Made by a program: the position numbers and the translations under genes. A DNA stretch of 32,500 nt from NCBI GenBank assembly GCA_963070105.1, contig OY718804.1, positions 1,494,220-1,526,719 on the forward strand, in the 5' to 3' direction. The notes beneath the pieces are model-generated. The model did no database searches, was not told the DNA's origin, and saw nothing but the letters and a program-made list of their open reading frames with translations. Each line of letters opens with the position of its first letter. The stretch's first letter is position 1. Below are positions 1 through 10,170 of the stretch, piece after piece. Origin of the DNA: Litomosoides sigmodontis. Taxonomy: Eukaryota; Nematoda; Chromadorea; Rhabditida; Onchocercidae.

Positions 1-935
1 TTTCAACGAAATTTTGTCAGCTACTATTGGATGTTTTGAGTGATAATAAATTTGTTTCTATTATTCCTGTTACTATTAAAAATTTTTAATTATTTTAAAA
101 TTATAAATTTAATTGAATAATGGGAAAAAGAAATGAAGCAACTCGTAAAATAATAGAGGACAGAAGAAACGACGAAATTTTAAATGATTGAGAGGCAGAA
201 GAGAAGAGAAGGACTGATAATACATCGTTGTAACATTTGGTTCGATTCTTTCTGAAAATTATTCCCATACTATCACTACAGTAATATGATTTAGCGATCA
301 AAGATCATCATTACAGTAATATAATTTCACGGTTAAGAGTCATCATTACAGTAATATAATTTTATATAATTTTACGATTAAAGATCCGAATATAATTTTA
401 TAATAAGGATAACTAATTATTAGCAATGAATAGATATGCATATATTAAAATAATATTGCCATCACTATTGCTACGGTAATGGAAAAATGTGACTTAATGG
501 GGGAGGGGAGAGATAAAAATTCCAACTTTTGTTTATGACCACTTGTTCATTTCGTTTCATAAGCAATCAATCAATCAATCAAAAACAATACCTAAATTTT
601 AATTTTTCTTCTCACTTACTGAACTTATCAGATGCAAAAATGATTTAATGATTTTATTTAATTTTTCATTACTAGGATAGAACTTCGGCAATTATCAATT
701 ACGACGAGCTGTTTTGCTCAAATGCGATACATCCATTACTTTTTTCTCTCACTTATATTACAGTAAATTAAGATTCATTGAAACCTGTTGCGATTCTATT
801 AATGTTTTGGAGGAACAAAAAAAAACCTCTGTTAAAAAATTTTTTTCTGATTTTTAAAAAAAAATAAAAAATTTTCGAGAAATTGAAATTGTCATATTGC
901 ATTACCCTTATTATGCTTTTCACTTCATTTCATTC
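1..935. other. AT-rich non-coding DNA, no gene seen
   Basis: Apart from the 35-bp minisatellite at 271-385 and a short (TCAA)n run near 566-581, this stretch is unique AT-rich sequence. Stops are frequent on both strands. The one minus-strand ORF over 60 codons (101-301) has no recognisable motif and lies in ordinary AT-rich DNA. It may be intergenic or intronic. Confidence 0.6.
271..385. repeat. 35-bp minisatellite, three units
   Basis: Units begin at 271, 306 and 341, an exact 35-bp period. The third unit is 45 bp long because of a 10-bp AT-rich insertion (near 361-370). Each unit carries a CAGTAAT core, and in units two and three this forms the small palindrome ATTAC-A-GTAAT. The unit ends differ by several substitutions, so the array is old rather than freshly amplified. 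Confidence 0.85.
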
Positions 936-1012
936 TCCTTTTCTCTCTCTCTCTCTTTCTCTCTTTACCTCTCTTTCCCCCATCTTCTCTCTTTCTGTTT
1001 TTTCTCCTAAGT
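936..1012. repeat. CT-rich pyrimidine tract
   Basis: The strand is almost pure pyrimidine, with a (TC)n core at about 942-955 followed by imperfect CTCTTT blocks. It lies inside a 138-codon open frame (883-1299). That frame is open largely because pyrimidine-rich DNA contains few stop codons. Confidence 0.8.
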
Positions 1013-1277
1013 TTTGTGATTTGTTAGCAAAATGGTTGTTAGATGTCTTAATAGCATCCATTCCATTCCCTTTTTTTTCTTCGTTGCAAAATTTTTTTCA
1101 CAATTTTGTATTTCGTCATCGTTTCGAGGTCGCCCAAATATTGCATTATTATTTTGTTGTGATCATAATTTTATCCATCGTCAATCCTTTTCATCCGTAT
1201 GAAAAGAAAAAAACAATTTTTTCCCTTCCATTTCATTTTTTTATTTCCAGCATTTTGATCTCATTTTATAAGAATTT

Positions 1278-1470
1278 AATGATAATAATTAATAATTAAT
1301 AACAATAATAATTAATAATAATAATAGTAATAGTAATATTAATAATAATAGTAGTAATAATATTAATAATAATAATAATAATAACAATAATAATAATAGT
1401 AAAAGTTACAATAAATAATAATAAAGTTATAATAAATAATAATGATGTAGCGATGTTGATAATTGGGAGT
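1278..1470. repeat. degenerate AAT-rich array
   Basis: AAT units are interrupted by AGT, AAC, ATTAAT and AAAGTT steps. No long perfect run survives, so this looks like a decayed relative of the long AAT arrays further along the window. The following 1471-1773 is AT-rich unique sequence with no gene seen. Confidence 0.8.
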
Positions 1471-1773
1471 AGTGATAGTGGTAATCATTAATAATAGTGA
1501 TAATATTGTAATAATAGTGTTGTAATGGCAGTGATGGCAATCCATAGCATTAATGATAATCAACAACGGTGATACTCAATAATCATAATAATATTTAAAT
1601 AATTGGGCTTAAATTATAATTAAATAATTGAGGCAACAACAATTGGATTACATTTATGAGTTAAATTAAGGAGGAATAATCGTTGCATGGCTGGAACCTT
1701 CCTTTTCCTCATTTTTTTCGTTATTTTTTTTAGTTCTTCAACTTTCGGTCATTCACTACGTTATCATTTTGCT

Positions 1774-1935
1774 CCTACCTCTCCTCTCCTCTTCTCTCCT
1801 CTCTTCTCCTCTCCTCTTCTCTCCTCTCTTCTCCTTTCCTCCTCTCTCCTCTCTTCTCCTTTCCTCCTCTCTCCTCTCTTCTCCTTTCCTCCTCTCTCCT
1901 CTCTTCTCCTCTCCTTTCGTCTCCTCTCCTCTCCC
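1774..1935. repeat. polypyrimidine 25-bp minisatellite
   Basis: The + strand is C and T with a single A near the left edge and a single G near the right. The block CTCTTCTCCT recurs at 1801, 1826, 1851, 1876 and 1901, an exact 25-bp period; later units carry CTTTCCTCC in place of CTCTCCTC. The left part is a near-perfect mirror repeat (1781-1841), the arrangement that favours intramolecular triplex DNA. Open frames on both strands here are artefacts of the repeat. Confidence 0.9.
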
Positions 1936-2301
1936 TCAATAAACTCAAATGCTCGCAATGAGGACATTACACATTGAATAGAATAGAAACTGAATGTAAA
2001 TGTAACTTCTGATATTTAATTGAAATTAGTATTATTTAATATTTTTTAGATAAGGAAAAGTAATAAAAGAGAGTTGAGGAAGGCAGAGAGAGACAGAGAA
2101 AATATAATTTAAATAATAAATGAAGTTTAGGGAGAGAAATGAAGAGCATTATATGAAATTAACTGAATGAATGAATAATTAATTCATTTTTCCATAAATA
2201 AAAGTTGTCGTTTTTTTTCCTCCCTCTGTTTGTCTTCCTCTCCCTTTTTTCCTCCTTTTTTTATTGCATCTTAGACAACGGACTTTAGTGAATACAAGAC
2301 G

Positions 2302-2327
2302 GAGAGAGAGAGAGAGAGAGAGAGAGG
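2302..2327. repeat. (GA)13 microsatellite
   Basis: A perfect GA dinucleotide run ends in GGAAAG. It is one of more than twenty GA/CT tracts in the window. Confidence 0.95.
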
Positions 2328-2837
2328 AAAGACTCAGTGAAGAAAGAAAGGAGCGAATTTTTGTGGAATTTGTTTAATAAAAGGCAAAGTTGAGGAAAGC
2401 GACAAAGCATTGTGCTACTATTTTTTTTCTTCCTCTTTTTTGTTTTAAATATTTCAAAGCTGGTGTTATTTTCCTATCCCAATTTCAATTTCATATTTAA
2501 CTTTTTCAACACCAAAAAAAAAACGTGAAATAGCGTATCAGTGGAAGATGATATTTGTGTTGCCGAAATACGTGTAAGTGTAAATTTCAGTTAATTAATT
2601 CTTTAATCTGTGCTAAATTTAGTTCAGTGTTATTTTCTAAAATTCCACTAATTTTATTCATTTCTCTTTTAATTACTAAATTAATTAGTAACAGCTATGG
2701 AACTTTTTTTTGACAGATTTTAGCAATAAGTGTGTAATGTTCGGACATATTATTACTTTATAAATGTTTACATTAGTAATAAAAACACAGTAATTTTATG
2801 ATAAATTGTAATTAAAGTGATTTCAAGTAAAATTACC

Positions 2838-2891
2838 TATTCTTATGATTACATTTGATTTAAAATTAAATGAAACGTAATCATAAGAATA
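2838..2891. repeat. 54-nt imperfect stem-loop
   Basis: TATTCTTATGATTAC at 2838-2852 is the exact reverse complement of 2877-2891. Inside this, 3 bp and then 5 bp more can pair after single mismatches (2853/2876 and 2857/2872), leaving a 4-nt loop at 2863-2866. The size and shape resemble a short RNA hairpin or a cruciform. The AT-rich stem makes it weakly stable, and nothing shows that it is transcribed. Confidence 0.75.
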
Positions 2892-2900
2892 TAGCAAAAA

Positions 2901-2950
2901 TAACGACACATACTTCGTCGTTAATAGCATAATAACATTCGTCGTTATTA
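2901..2950. repeat. paired small palindromes around TTCGTCGTTA
   Basis: TTCGTCGTTA occurs at 2914-2923 and again at 2938-2947, 24 bp apart. The first copy pairs as TAACGAC/GTCGTTA (2901-2907 with 2917-2923). The second sits in TAATAAC/GTTATTA (2930-2936 with 2944-2950). Together with the stem-loop just upstream, this makes a 113-bp palindrome-rich patch. A protein-binding role is possible but unsupported. Confidence 0.6.
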
Positions 2951-3320
2951 ATTTCATTACTATTAAAGATTTTTGGAAAAAATTATTGATTAAGTGAGAG
3001 TCATTGATTAGTTCATATTGAAATTAAAATGATAAATTATATATTGAAATTCATACAGTTGAATTTAAAATTTAAAAATAAAAAAAAATGGCGCACATTA
3101 ATTTGTAATTTTTTCTCTTGCCTTTTCTTTTTTGTTAATTTCATTTATTATTTATTACAAATATTGAGAGAAAAAGGTAGAGAGTCCACAATGAAAGATT
3201 GATACAGAAAGGTTAAAGCTTTTTTTTATTTTGCGCTTATTAAACAAAATTTTGAATGGTTAAAAAAAGGCCGGATAAGAACATTGGCGTAGGGTGAAGT
3301 TTAGACTTATTTCTCTCTTT

Positions 3321-3355
3321 CACTCTCTCTCTCTCTCCCTCTCCCTCTCCCTCTC
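3321..3355. repeat. CT-rich tract
   Basis: (CT)n passes into CTCCCT units. About 200 bp downstream lies a GA run (3553-3579) in the opposite sense, so the two could pair on one strand. Confidence 0.9.
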
Positions 3356-3552
3356 ATTTTTCCCTTCTTTTGATTTAGAAATGAAAAAAAAAGGCATAGA
3401 AAGAGGCAGAGAGGAACGAATGAATGATGAGAATGACGATAATAGAGATAAATGTAAAAGATTTTAGAACATAAAAAATATCGAATTCCAATGAAACAGA
3501 AAAGGATTGTTGGGTGGTGTAACTGCTGGGCTTTTTTTTTAACAGTGAAACA

Positions 3553-3579
3553 GAGCGAGAGAGAGAGAGAGAGAGAGGA
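3553..3579. repeat. (GA)n microsatellite
   Basis: A near-perfect GA run. Between it and the CT tract at 3321-3355 is AT-rich unique sequence. The minus-strand ORF across both (3307-3588) is low-complexity Ser/Leu and Arg/Glu translation of these tracts. Confidence 0.9.
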
Positions 3580-3704
3580 AGAAGACATGAAATTGATCGA
3601 ATGTTGTTGATAATGTTAATGACAAGAGTATAACTGATAGTGATAGCGATGATAGCGATAATCGTAGTGATAATTTCTTTGATAATGATAATTTTTAGTA
3701 ATTA

Positions 3705-4117
3705 GAATTTTACCTTTTTTTTCTCCCTCATTATTTTATCATTAACATTTACATGTCCCTTTTTAATGTAAATTTTGTAAGTTTTAATTTTATAAAAAAA
3801 AATTTGTATTTTTTACACTTCCAAAAGTCATTACTGTCATTAGATCTCACTTTCCCTCATCTCCTCTCTCTCTCTCCCTCTCTCTCTCGCTCTCTCCCTT
3901 CATCTACACGAATTTTACCTTTTTTTTTCTCCCTCATTATTTTATCATTAACATTTACATGTCCCTTTTTAATGTAAATTTTGAAAGTTTTAATTTTGGA
4001 AGTGTAAAAATTTGAATTTTTTACACTTCCAAAAGTCATTACTGTCATTAGATCTCACTTTCTCTCATCTCCTCTCTCTCTCTCCCTCTCTCTCTCGCTC
4101 TCTTCCTTAATCTACAC
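3705..4117. repeat. 205-bp direct tandem duplication
   Basis: Copy 1 is 3705-3909 and copy 2 is 3910-4117. They abut, share the start GAATTTTACC and the end ATCTACAC, and are nearly identical, including the internal CT tract and the TTACACTTCC segment. The main difference is a central block. Copy 1 has an A-rich run at about 3790-3803. Copy 2 has GGAAGTGTAAAAA at 3998-4010, the reverse complement of sequence just downstream in both copies. No coding sequence is apparent. Confidence 0.92.
3994..4034. repeat. perfect 17-bp hairpin in the second copy
   Basis: Bases 3994-4010 are the exact reverse complement of 4018-4034, with a 7-nt loop (4011-4017). The right arm is also present in copy 1 of the tandem duplication, but there the left arm is replaced by an A-rich run. 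The palindrome is therefore complete in only one copy. Confidence 0.9.
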
Positions 4118-5234
4118 ATATTAACGTATTGGAATATGCATATGAGAGGACGAAGGCTAATTTCAAAGCCTAGCTACTTTTCTCATAATTCAAATAGTGC
4201 GATGAAGTACAAATGATGAGAGCGTTTCCGGAGCGATCGATTATTTCCCGTTGTATTTTGTGCATACTTTAAAAAATTTTTATCATCAAACTTATCACTC
4301 TGATCGTATTTTGCTGCAATAAAATTTCATTTGAAGGCGAAACAAAATGACATCAATGAATGGTTCAACAGATATTTCATTTTCTTTTTTCCTTCGTATA
4401 TAAATTTTTTTTCAAATAATTCATTTGTGGGCATTTTAAAACAAAAAAAAAAGAGAGAGAGAAAATAGAGAGCAAAAAATAGAAAACGCATCTATTTTAC
4501 ATAATATGCACATTTTCAAATAATTCATAATCTGTTCAGCTATTTTTTCCACTCATATGTGTTTTTAGCGTTAATCAATTAATTCATTTAAATGCATTTA
4601 AATGCAACAATCGCTTTCAATTTCTCATTTTTTAGATAAAAATTTCAATCTTTTATTGAAATACTACATTTAGTTGGACATTTGAGAGAATTGATAAGAT
4701 GTAGGTGGCGTGAAAAGTTTTGTAGTGATAGGATTGAGAGGTTGGTGGTGTGAAATTTGTAATTTTTATAATTTTGCTTTTTCATTTTTATTAAATTATG
4801 CACTTGTTTGTTTAGCTTCATCATTAATGAATGAATGAATTAATACAATAAAAAAATTCGAATTGACAGGTTCATGCATTTGCTTAGCATCGTAATTAAC
4901 TAAGCGACTAATTGATTGATTAGAAATCCACTAATTGTATTAAATTATAAGTGTTTGAAAATTCATTAACAAAATCATTGATGATTTTATCACACAACGC
5001 AAGCTTAAATGTAATTAATTACGATTTAGGAAAAAACACAAAATGGTCAACGATTGAGCAAATAAGCATTACCCAAAATTCTCAAATATCATTTGCTGTT
5101 TTTCTCAGCAAAAACTATTGTTCAAGATGACAATTAATTAACTAACCTAATAATAAAATTTCGAGCAGAAGTGAGAAAGTTTAATTCATTTCATTTCATT
5201 CTTTTTGGATTAAAAAAGGCTTAATCGCAAATAT

Positions 5235-5237
<3 letters not shown>
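4118..5237. other. AT-rich non-coding DNA, no gene seen
   Basis: Unique AT-rich sequence with a short GA-rich patch (about 4449-4473) and the 12-bp palindrome GCATTTAAATGC at 4594-4605. No exon-like GC-rich segment or long mixed-composition ORF was found. Confidence 0.6.

Positions 5238-5328
<91 letters not shown>
5238..5328. repeat. (TG)45 microsatellite
   Basis: A perfect run of about 45 alternating GT units passes directly into CGCG. Perfect TG/CA runs this long can adopt Z-DNA under torsional stress, which is known for this sequence class. The minus-strand His/Thr open frame across it is a repeat artefact. Confidence 0.97.
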
Positions 5329-5332
<4 letters not shown>

Positions 5333-5477
5333 TACATGAATTTATGCAGTTGTTAATTTGATCAAATAAAATAAATAACATGGAAATTATGATTTCATTC
5401 ATTCACAAATATGTGCATGCAAAATGGATTTCTTCAATATATAATTTTGTTAATTTACGGTTAAAGATTAATTTGAC

Positions 5478-5600
5478 AATAATAATTAATAACAATAATT
5501 AATAATAATAATTAGTAATAATTAATAATAATAATAACAAATAATAATTAATAAAGTAAATAAAATAGTGAAATAAATGATAAATAATAATAGTCATGAA
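5478..5600. repeat. degenerate AAT array between two TG arrays
   Basis: AATAATTAAT-type units with AAC and AGT variants fill much of the space between the TG arrays at 5238-5328 and 5625-5715. Confidence 0.75.
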
Positions 5601-5624
5601 TTATTATTGTTGTGTCTGCGCGCT

Positions 5625-5644
5625 TGTATGTGTGTGTGCGTGTG

Positions 5645-5715
<71 letters not shown>
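5625..5715. repeat. interrupted (TG)n microsatellite
   Basis: TG units carry CG interruptions near 5639, 5651 and 5691, unlike the perfect run 300 bp upstream. The interruptions suggest an older or more stable array. Confidence 0.93.
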
Positions 5716-6395
5716 TATCATTTGTTCTTTAAAGAAAAGGAAGAAAAGAGCAAAAAAAAGGAAGAAAAGGGAAATTGAATGATTTTATTTGTGATATTTT
5801 CATTTTAATATTTCACTTTCGTCTTTTCGTCCATCTTCTTTCGCATTGCTTTCTTTTGCTGTATTTTCCATTGGTTTAAATAGTTGGTGAAAAATGATGC
5901 ACAAATATGTTTCTTCTCTTTCTTTCCCTTTTTTTTTCCTACGACAATTTCCATTTTATTTTCTCTGCTCTTTAGCACTCTATCTCTTTCTCTCATTTTG
6001 TTTTCTTTTTTGGTAACGGTTCTCTCGCTCTCTCTCTTTTCTTGATTTCGTTTTATTTTTGGTAAGGGATGAAGATTTTTATCAATTGTGAAATATCAAC
6101 GTAGTTTTGTTTTTCAGGTTCTTTTGATTTTCGTGTTATTTCTCTAATTATCATAGCAAATGATTTCATTTCATTTTTTATTTTAAATTTAATTAGCAAC
6201 AAATAGTAATTATATTTTTCTGATAATTTTCATTTTATTTATGTTAAATTATTGTATTTGTTTGTTGTTTATTTGGTATTGCGTTTTTTTTTTTGTCGTA
6301 TGATTACGGTACGTTGGTAAACATAAGTATGCATGCAATTACGATTGGGAATAATTATTTCTGTTGTAATTCTTTGAGAGGATGAGAAAGACAAT

Positions 6396-6469
6396 TTATT
6401 ATTCCGGTAGGAAAATAACGATTAATTAAAGGTTATTATTCAGCTAAGAAAATAATGATTAATTGAGAA
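6396..6469. repeat. imperfect 37-bp tandem duplication
   Basis: 6396-6432 and 6433-6469 match at 29 of 37 positions by eye, sharing TTATTATTC at the start and ATTAATT near the end. Confidence 0.7.
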
Positions 6470-6528
6470 TGTATGTATGAATGTATGTGATAATGAAAAG
6501 ATAATTATGTAGCATAAAATGATATTAT

Positions 6529-6530
<2 letters not shown>

Positions 6531-6560
<30 letters not shown>
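6531..6560. repeat. (CT)14 microsatellite
   Basis: A perfect CT dinucleotide run followed by TTGTCCC. Confidence 0.95.
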
Positions 6561-6562
<2 letters not shown>

Positions 6563-7492
6563 TCCCAGTGATAGATCAATCGATAGTTGCTATCACTCAA
6601 TAAGGTAAGATAATTGGTTAGGTAACATTAAGCAAATAGTTAGTTGGTTAGTTAGTTAAAGTTAGTTAAAATAACGGTTTTTTGGAATAAACAAAAATTA
6701 AAAAGCAAAAGGTAAGAGGTGAAAGGTAAAAGATCAAGGTACTGATGCTTACTAATTAAATGAAATGCATAATAGAATATATTAAATAAAAATGGTAGTA
6801 GTGATGGTTGTATTAAATTTTGAACCTATTATTAAACTTATATTATGTAACTTCTATAAAATTTGTCAAAATTTTTGCGAATAATTAAATTAATATGTTT
6901 GCTAATTTAAATATATTTAAATATTAGCTAAATTTGCTTAATAAAGTTTATTCAAATTTGACTAAATTATTTTAAATTTAAGGAAAAGAGAAGTTAATGA
7001 ATATTTTGAAATGATTATAATAACAATAATGGAAGAAGAAATGGTATTTCAAATTGTGCTCTTACAGCTCGCTAATGTAATAAAGCAAGCACTTGTGAAA
7101 CACTGTTGCTAGTGAAAAACGAAAATACAATGGGGAAAAAAAGAAATGAGAGAATGAAAAGGGAGAGGGACAGCAATGAAAAGGCTTAGCAAAAATTCAA
7201 TTTTTAAATTAAATTAAAATCAAATTTTTTTCAAATTTCAATTTTGATCTAAAATCAAAATGTAGAAAGGGGAAAATTTTGTGAAATGTAATCAAATTTC
7301 CCATTAACATACATGTTTCGTTCTTCTTTCACATAGAATATTGCAAAAAAAAAGAGCAACATTTTTCATTTTTATTTTTCAAATAATAAAAGTCCAATGT
7401 TTGATCTCTTTTTTTTGCAAGTTAAATTATTCTTAGATTTCTTCAATCCTAAAAATTTTACTTGTTACTGTTGCTGTTGTTATATGAATACG

Positions 7493-7578
7493 AGTGTGTG
7501 TGTGTGTGTATGTGTGTGTGTGTGTGTGTGTGTGTCTGTGCGTGTGTGTGTTCTTCTGCCTGTCTGTGTGTGTGTGTT
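7493..7578. repeat. interrupted (TG)n microsatellite
   Basis: TG units are broken by TATG, TCTG, CGTG and a non-repeat TTCTTCTGCC segment around 7551-7560. The Cys/Val open frame across it is an artefact. Confidence 0.93.
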
Positions 7579-7824
7579 ATAAGAAAAAAAAGGAGAAGCG
7601 AAATGATGGAAAATTAAAATTTAATGGTGGTGAAGTGCTGTAGGCATGAAATTTTAAGATTTTAAAATTTTACCACTATTACATTACATACGATGTGTTC
7701 TTTGATCATCAAGGCTTATTTTTCATCAACAAATTAATGAGAAGTGATGGTCTGTGAGGTGTAAAAAGAGTGCGATGATAACGGGACGGTATTTACGATG
7801 GGTGATATTGTTTAACTATTTCGT

Positions 7825-7878
7825 TTCTCTCTCCCTCTCTCCCTCTCCTTTTCTTCCTCTCTCCCTCTCTCTCTCTCT
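7825..7878. repeat. CT-rich tract
   Basis: CTCTCCCTCTC units with one TTTTCTT break. Almost every base on the + strand is a pyrimidine. Confidence 0.9.
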
Positions 7879-8003
7879 ACACACAAAAAGGAAGAAATTT
7901 TGGAGAAAAAAAATTTGAAATAACAAATTTTAATGGATTAATTGAAGCAGAAACATATAATGTTGGCATATTTCAATGAATTGAAACAAAAACGCAGAAA
8001 AAA

Positions 8004-8050
8004 GGAGAAACGAAAAGAGGAAGAGGAAAAGAAAGAGAGAGAGAGAGAGA
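8004..8050. repeat. GA-rich purine tract
   Basis: GGAGAAA, GAGGAAGAGG and finally a (GA)n run. It is purine apart from one C and could pair with the CT tract upstream. Confidence 0.88.
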
Positions 8051-8280
8051 ACCAAAACGAATTTAAACAATATTTTTTGACTTAATACCAACTCTATAAT
8101 TGTATGAATTACAATTCTCACCCTCTTTCTCTTTTTCTCCTTCCTCTCACTTTAATGTAATAGTAATTTAATGTAATTATTTAATTCATTCAATACAATT
8201 TTAATAGCTCAATGTTACAGTAATTTGCAATATATTAATTTAATACGTATGTTTAATTGTCATTATTTATTATTACTTAT

Positions 8281-8346
8281 TATTATTTTTTATTATTTTT
8301 TATTATTTTTTATTATTTTTTATTATTTTTTATTATTTTTTATTAT
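8281..8346. repeat. 10-bp repeat with phased T-tracts
   Basis: The unit TATTATTTTT is repeated six times without change, with a partial seventh. Each unit boundary makes a T6 tract, so A/T tracts recur every 10 bp, close to one helical turn. That phasing is the known sequence cause of strong intrinsic DNA curvature. It leads straight into the long TTA array. Confidence 0.93.
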
Positions 8347-8747
8347 TTATCATTATTATTTATTATTATTATTATTTATTATTATTATTATTTATTATTA
8401 TTATTTATTATTATTATTTATTATTATTATTTATTATTATTATTTATTATTATTATTTATTATTATTATTATTTATTATTATTATTATTTATTATTATTA
8501 TTATTTATTATTATTATTATTTATTATTGTTATTATTTATTATTATTATTATTTATTATTATTATTATTTATTATTATTATTATTTATTATTATTATTAT
8601 TTATTATTATTATTATTTATTATTATTATTATTTATTATTATTATTTATTATTATTATTTATTATTATTATTTATTATTATTATTTATTATTATTATTAT
8701 TTATTATTATTATTATTTATTATTATTATTTATTGTTATTATTATTA

Positions 8748-8783
<36 letters not shown>

Positions 8784-8794
8784 TATTATTATTA

Positions 8795-8833
<39 letters not shown>

Positions 8834-8975
8834 TATTATTATTATTATTTATTATTATTTATTATTATTTATTGTGATTTATTATTTATTACTGTTTTTT
8901 CTTTTTTATTATTATTTATTTATTATTATTTACTATTATTTACTATTATTTATTATTATTTATTATTACTATTAA
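8347..8975. repeat. TTA array with TTTA punctuation
   Basis: Blocks of three to ten TTA units are separated by an extra T (TTTA), giving a higher-order period that is mostly 13 or 16 bp. Isolated TTG steps occur near 8529 and 8735. Because the period is not always a multiple of three, overlapping Leu/Ile/Tyr frames stay open across it (8225-8998), but no gene is implied. Confidence 0.95.
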
Positions 8976-9935
8976 TTATTATCAATTATGTAGGATGACA
9001 ATTTTCATGGAGCTCTTACCCTTCCAGTTAATGGTATTCTGCTTCAGTGATTGGCTTTGTGTAAATAAACTAATTTATTCATACATTAATTATTTGGCGC
9101 AAATAGTAATCTTCCGCTCACTTCGCTTAATTCATTGAGAATGAGCAAACGCAGAAATGACTAATTACATTCAAATTGATTTCAGTTTGGTACCAATTGT
9201 TAAGGTGTAAATTTAGGAACGAAATACATCTATGCGATGTGTTGATGTTGAAAATGTGTTTTAATTAATTAAGAAATTAATTAAATAAGTGAACCATTGA
9301 AGCGTAACAAACAGGCGCAAGCGTTGCAAATCGAATCATTTTCTCATTTCAAAAATAACAATTAATTAATTCTTTGATTGATTTGGTTTTTCCTAATAAG
9401 CAAGTGATATTCAACCTGATTAAGTTATATGATTAAGCCTTACAATGAAAAAAACAAAGCTAAAAATCCTTTCAGATATATTTGCATAAATTTTCTTTGG
9501 TGTTGCTAATAAGGATTTAAAAGTGTTTAGAGAATGTTATAACTATATATGGTAGAGATTATCATCATCGTTTTATTTATTTATTTATTTGTTTGTTTGT
9601 TTATCTATTTATTATTTATTTATTTATTATTAATTATTATTATTAATTGTTGTTACTATACTGTTTATGTGCTATCTTCATAATTACTATTATTAACTAT
9701 TTTTATCGACTACTGCTACCATTATTAATTGTTAGCTAATAATTGCTATTGCTATCGGTGCCATGTTGCTATGTTTGATAGTAATTTGCTAAGAAGTGAG
9801 AAGAGGAGAGGGAGAAAGAGAGAATAATAAGCTGATATTTGCTGTTTACTTTTCAAAATATATGATGAATGGTAAGACGAATAACAGTTCGTTAATCATA
9901 TTACGATGACCACGTAGCACTGAGAATGACGAACA

Positions 9936-9979
<44 letters not shown>

Positions 9980-10170
9980 TGTTACTATAGCCAATAATGG
10001 CATTAAATGAGAGAAGACTGTTGCAAGATTGATTTTAGCTGAATAAAACTGAAATACTGTGAGTTGGAATGAAAGCGGTTGATAGAAACCTTGGGCGATG
10101 ATTGTTCCGTTCCACTCATTCATTAGGTGGGAATGAATGGAAAGCAAAGTGTTGGAGACTTTCCTAATTA
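8976..10170. other. AT-rich non-coding DNA, no gene seen
   Basis: Unique sequence with a (TTTA)n patch at about 9573-9633 and a GA run at 9939-9979. The minus-strand ORF at 9896-10147 is partly a Ser/Leu translation of the GA run, and the rest has no recognised motif. Confidence 0.6.
9939..9979. repeat. (GA)n microsatellite
   Basis: A perfect GA run of about 18 units followed by GGAGATG. Confidence 0.95.

Larger units (their letters stand above)
1936..3320. other. AT-rich non-coding DNA with small repeats
   Basis: I see no gene. It holds a (GA)n run, a 54-nt stem-loop and two small palindromes, each listed separately, and otherwise unique AT-rich sequence with frequent stops in all frames. 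Confidence 0.6.
5716..7492. other. AT-rich non-coding DNA, no gene seen
   Basis: Unique AT-rich DNA with a decayed 37-bp duplication (6396-6469), a CT run (6531-6560) and an AGTT-rich patch near 6640-6668. The one minus-strand ORF over 60 codons (5805-5996) is Lys-rich and lies in T-rich DNA without splice-like borders. Confidence 0.6.
7579..8280. other. AT-rich non-coding DNA with CT and GA tracts
   Basis: No gene seen. It contains a CT tract at 7825-7878 and a purine tract at about 8004-8050, ending in (GA)n, in the opposite sense and about 125 bp apart. Confidence 0.6.

Noticed and set aside
883..1299. 138-codon hydrophobic frame
   Set aside because: It opens with TTG rather than ATG and runs through T- and CT-rich DNA, where stop codons are rare. 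No motif is seen, and the composition matches the non-coding background.
8225..8998. 257-codon Leu/Ile/Tyr frame resembling a membrane protein
   Set aside because: Produced by the TTA/TTTA array; overlapping frames give the same kind of product.
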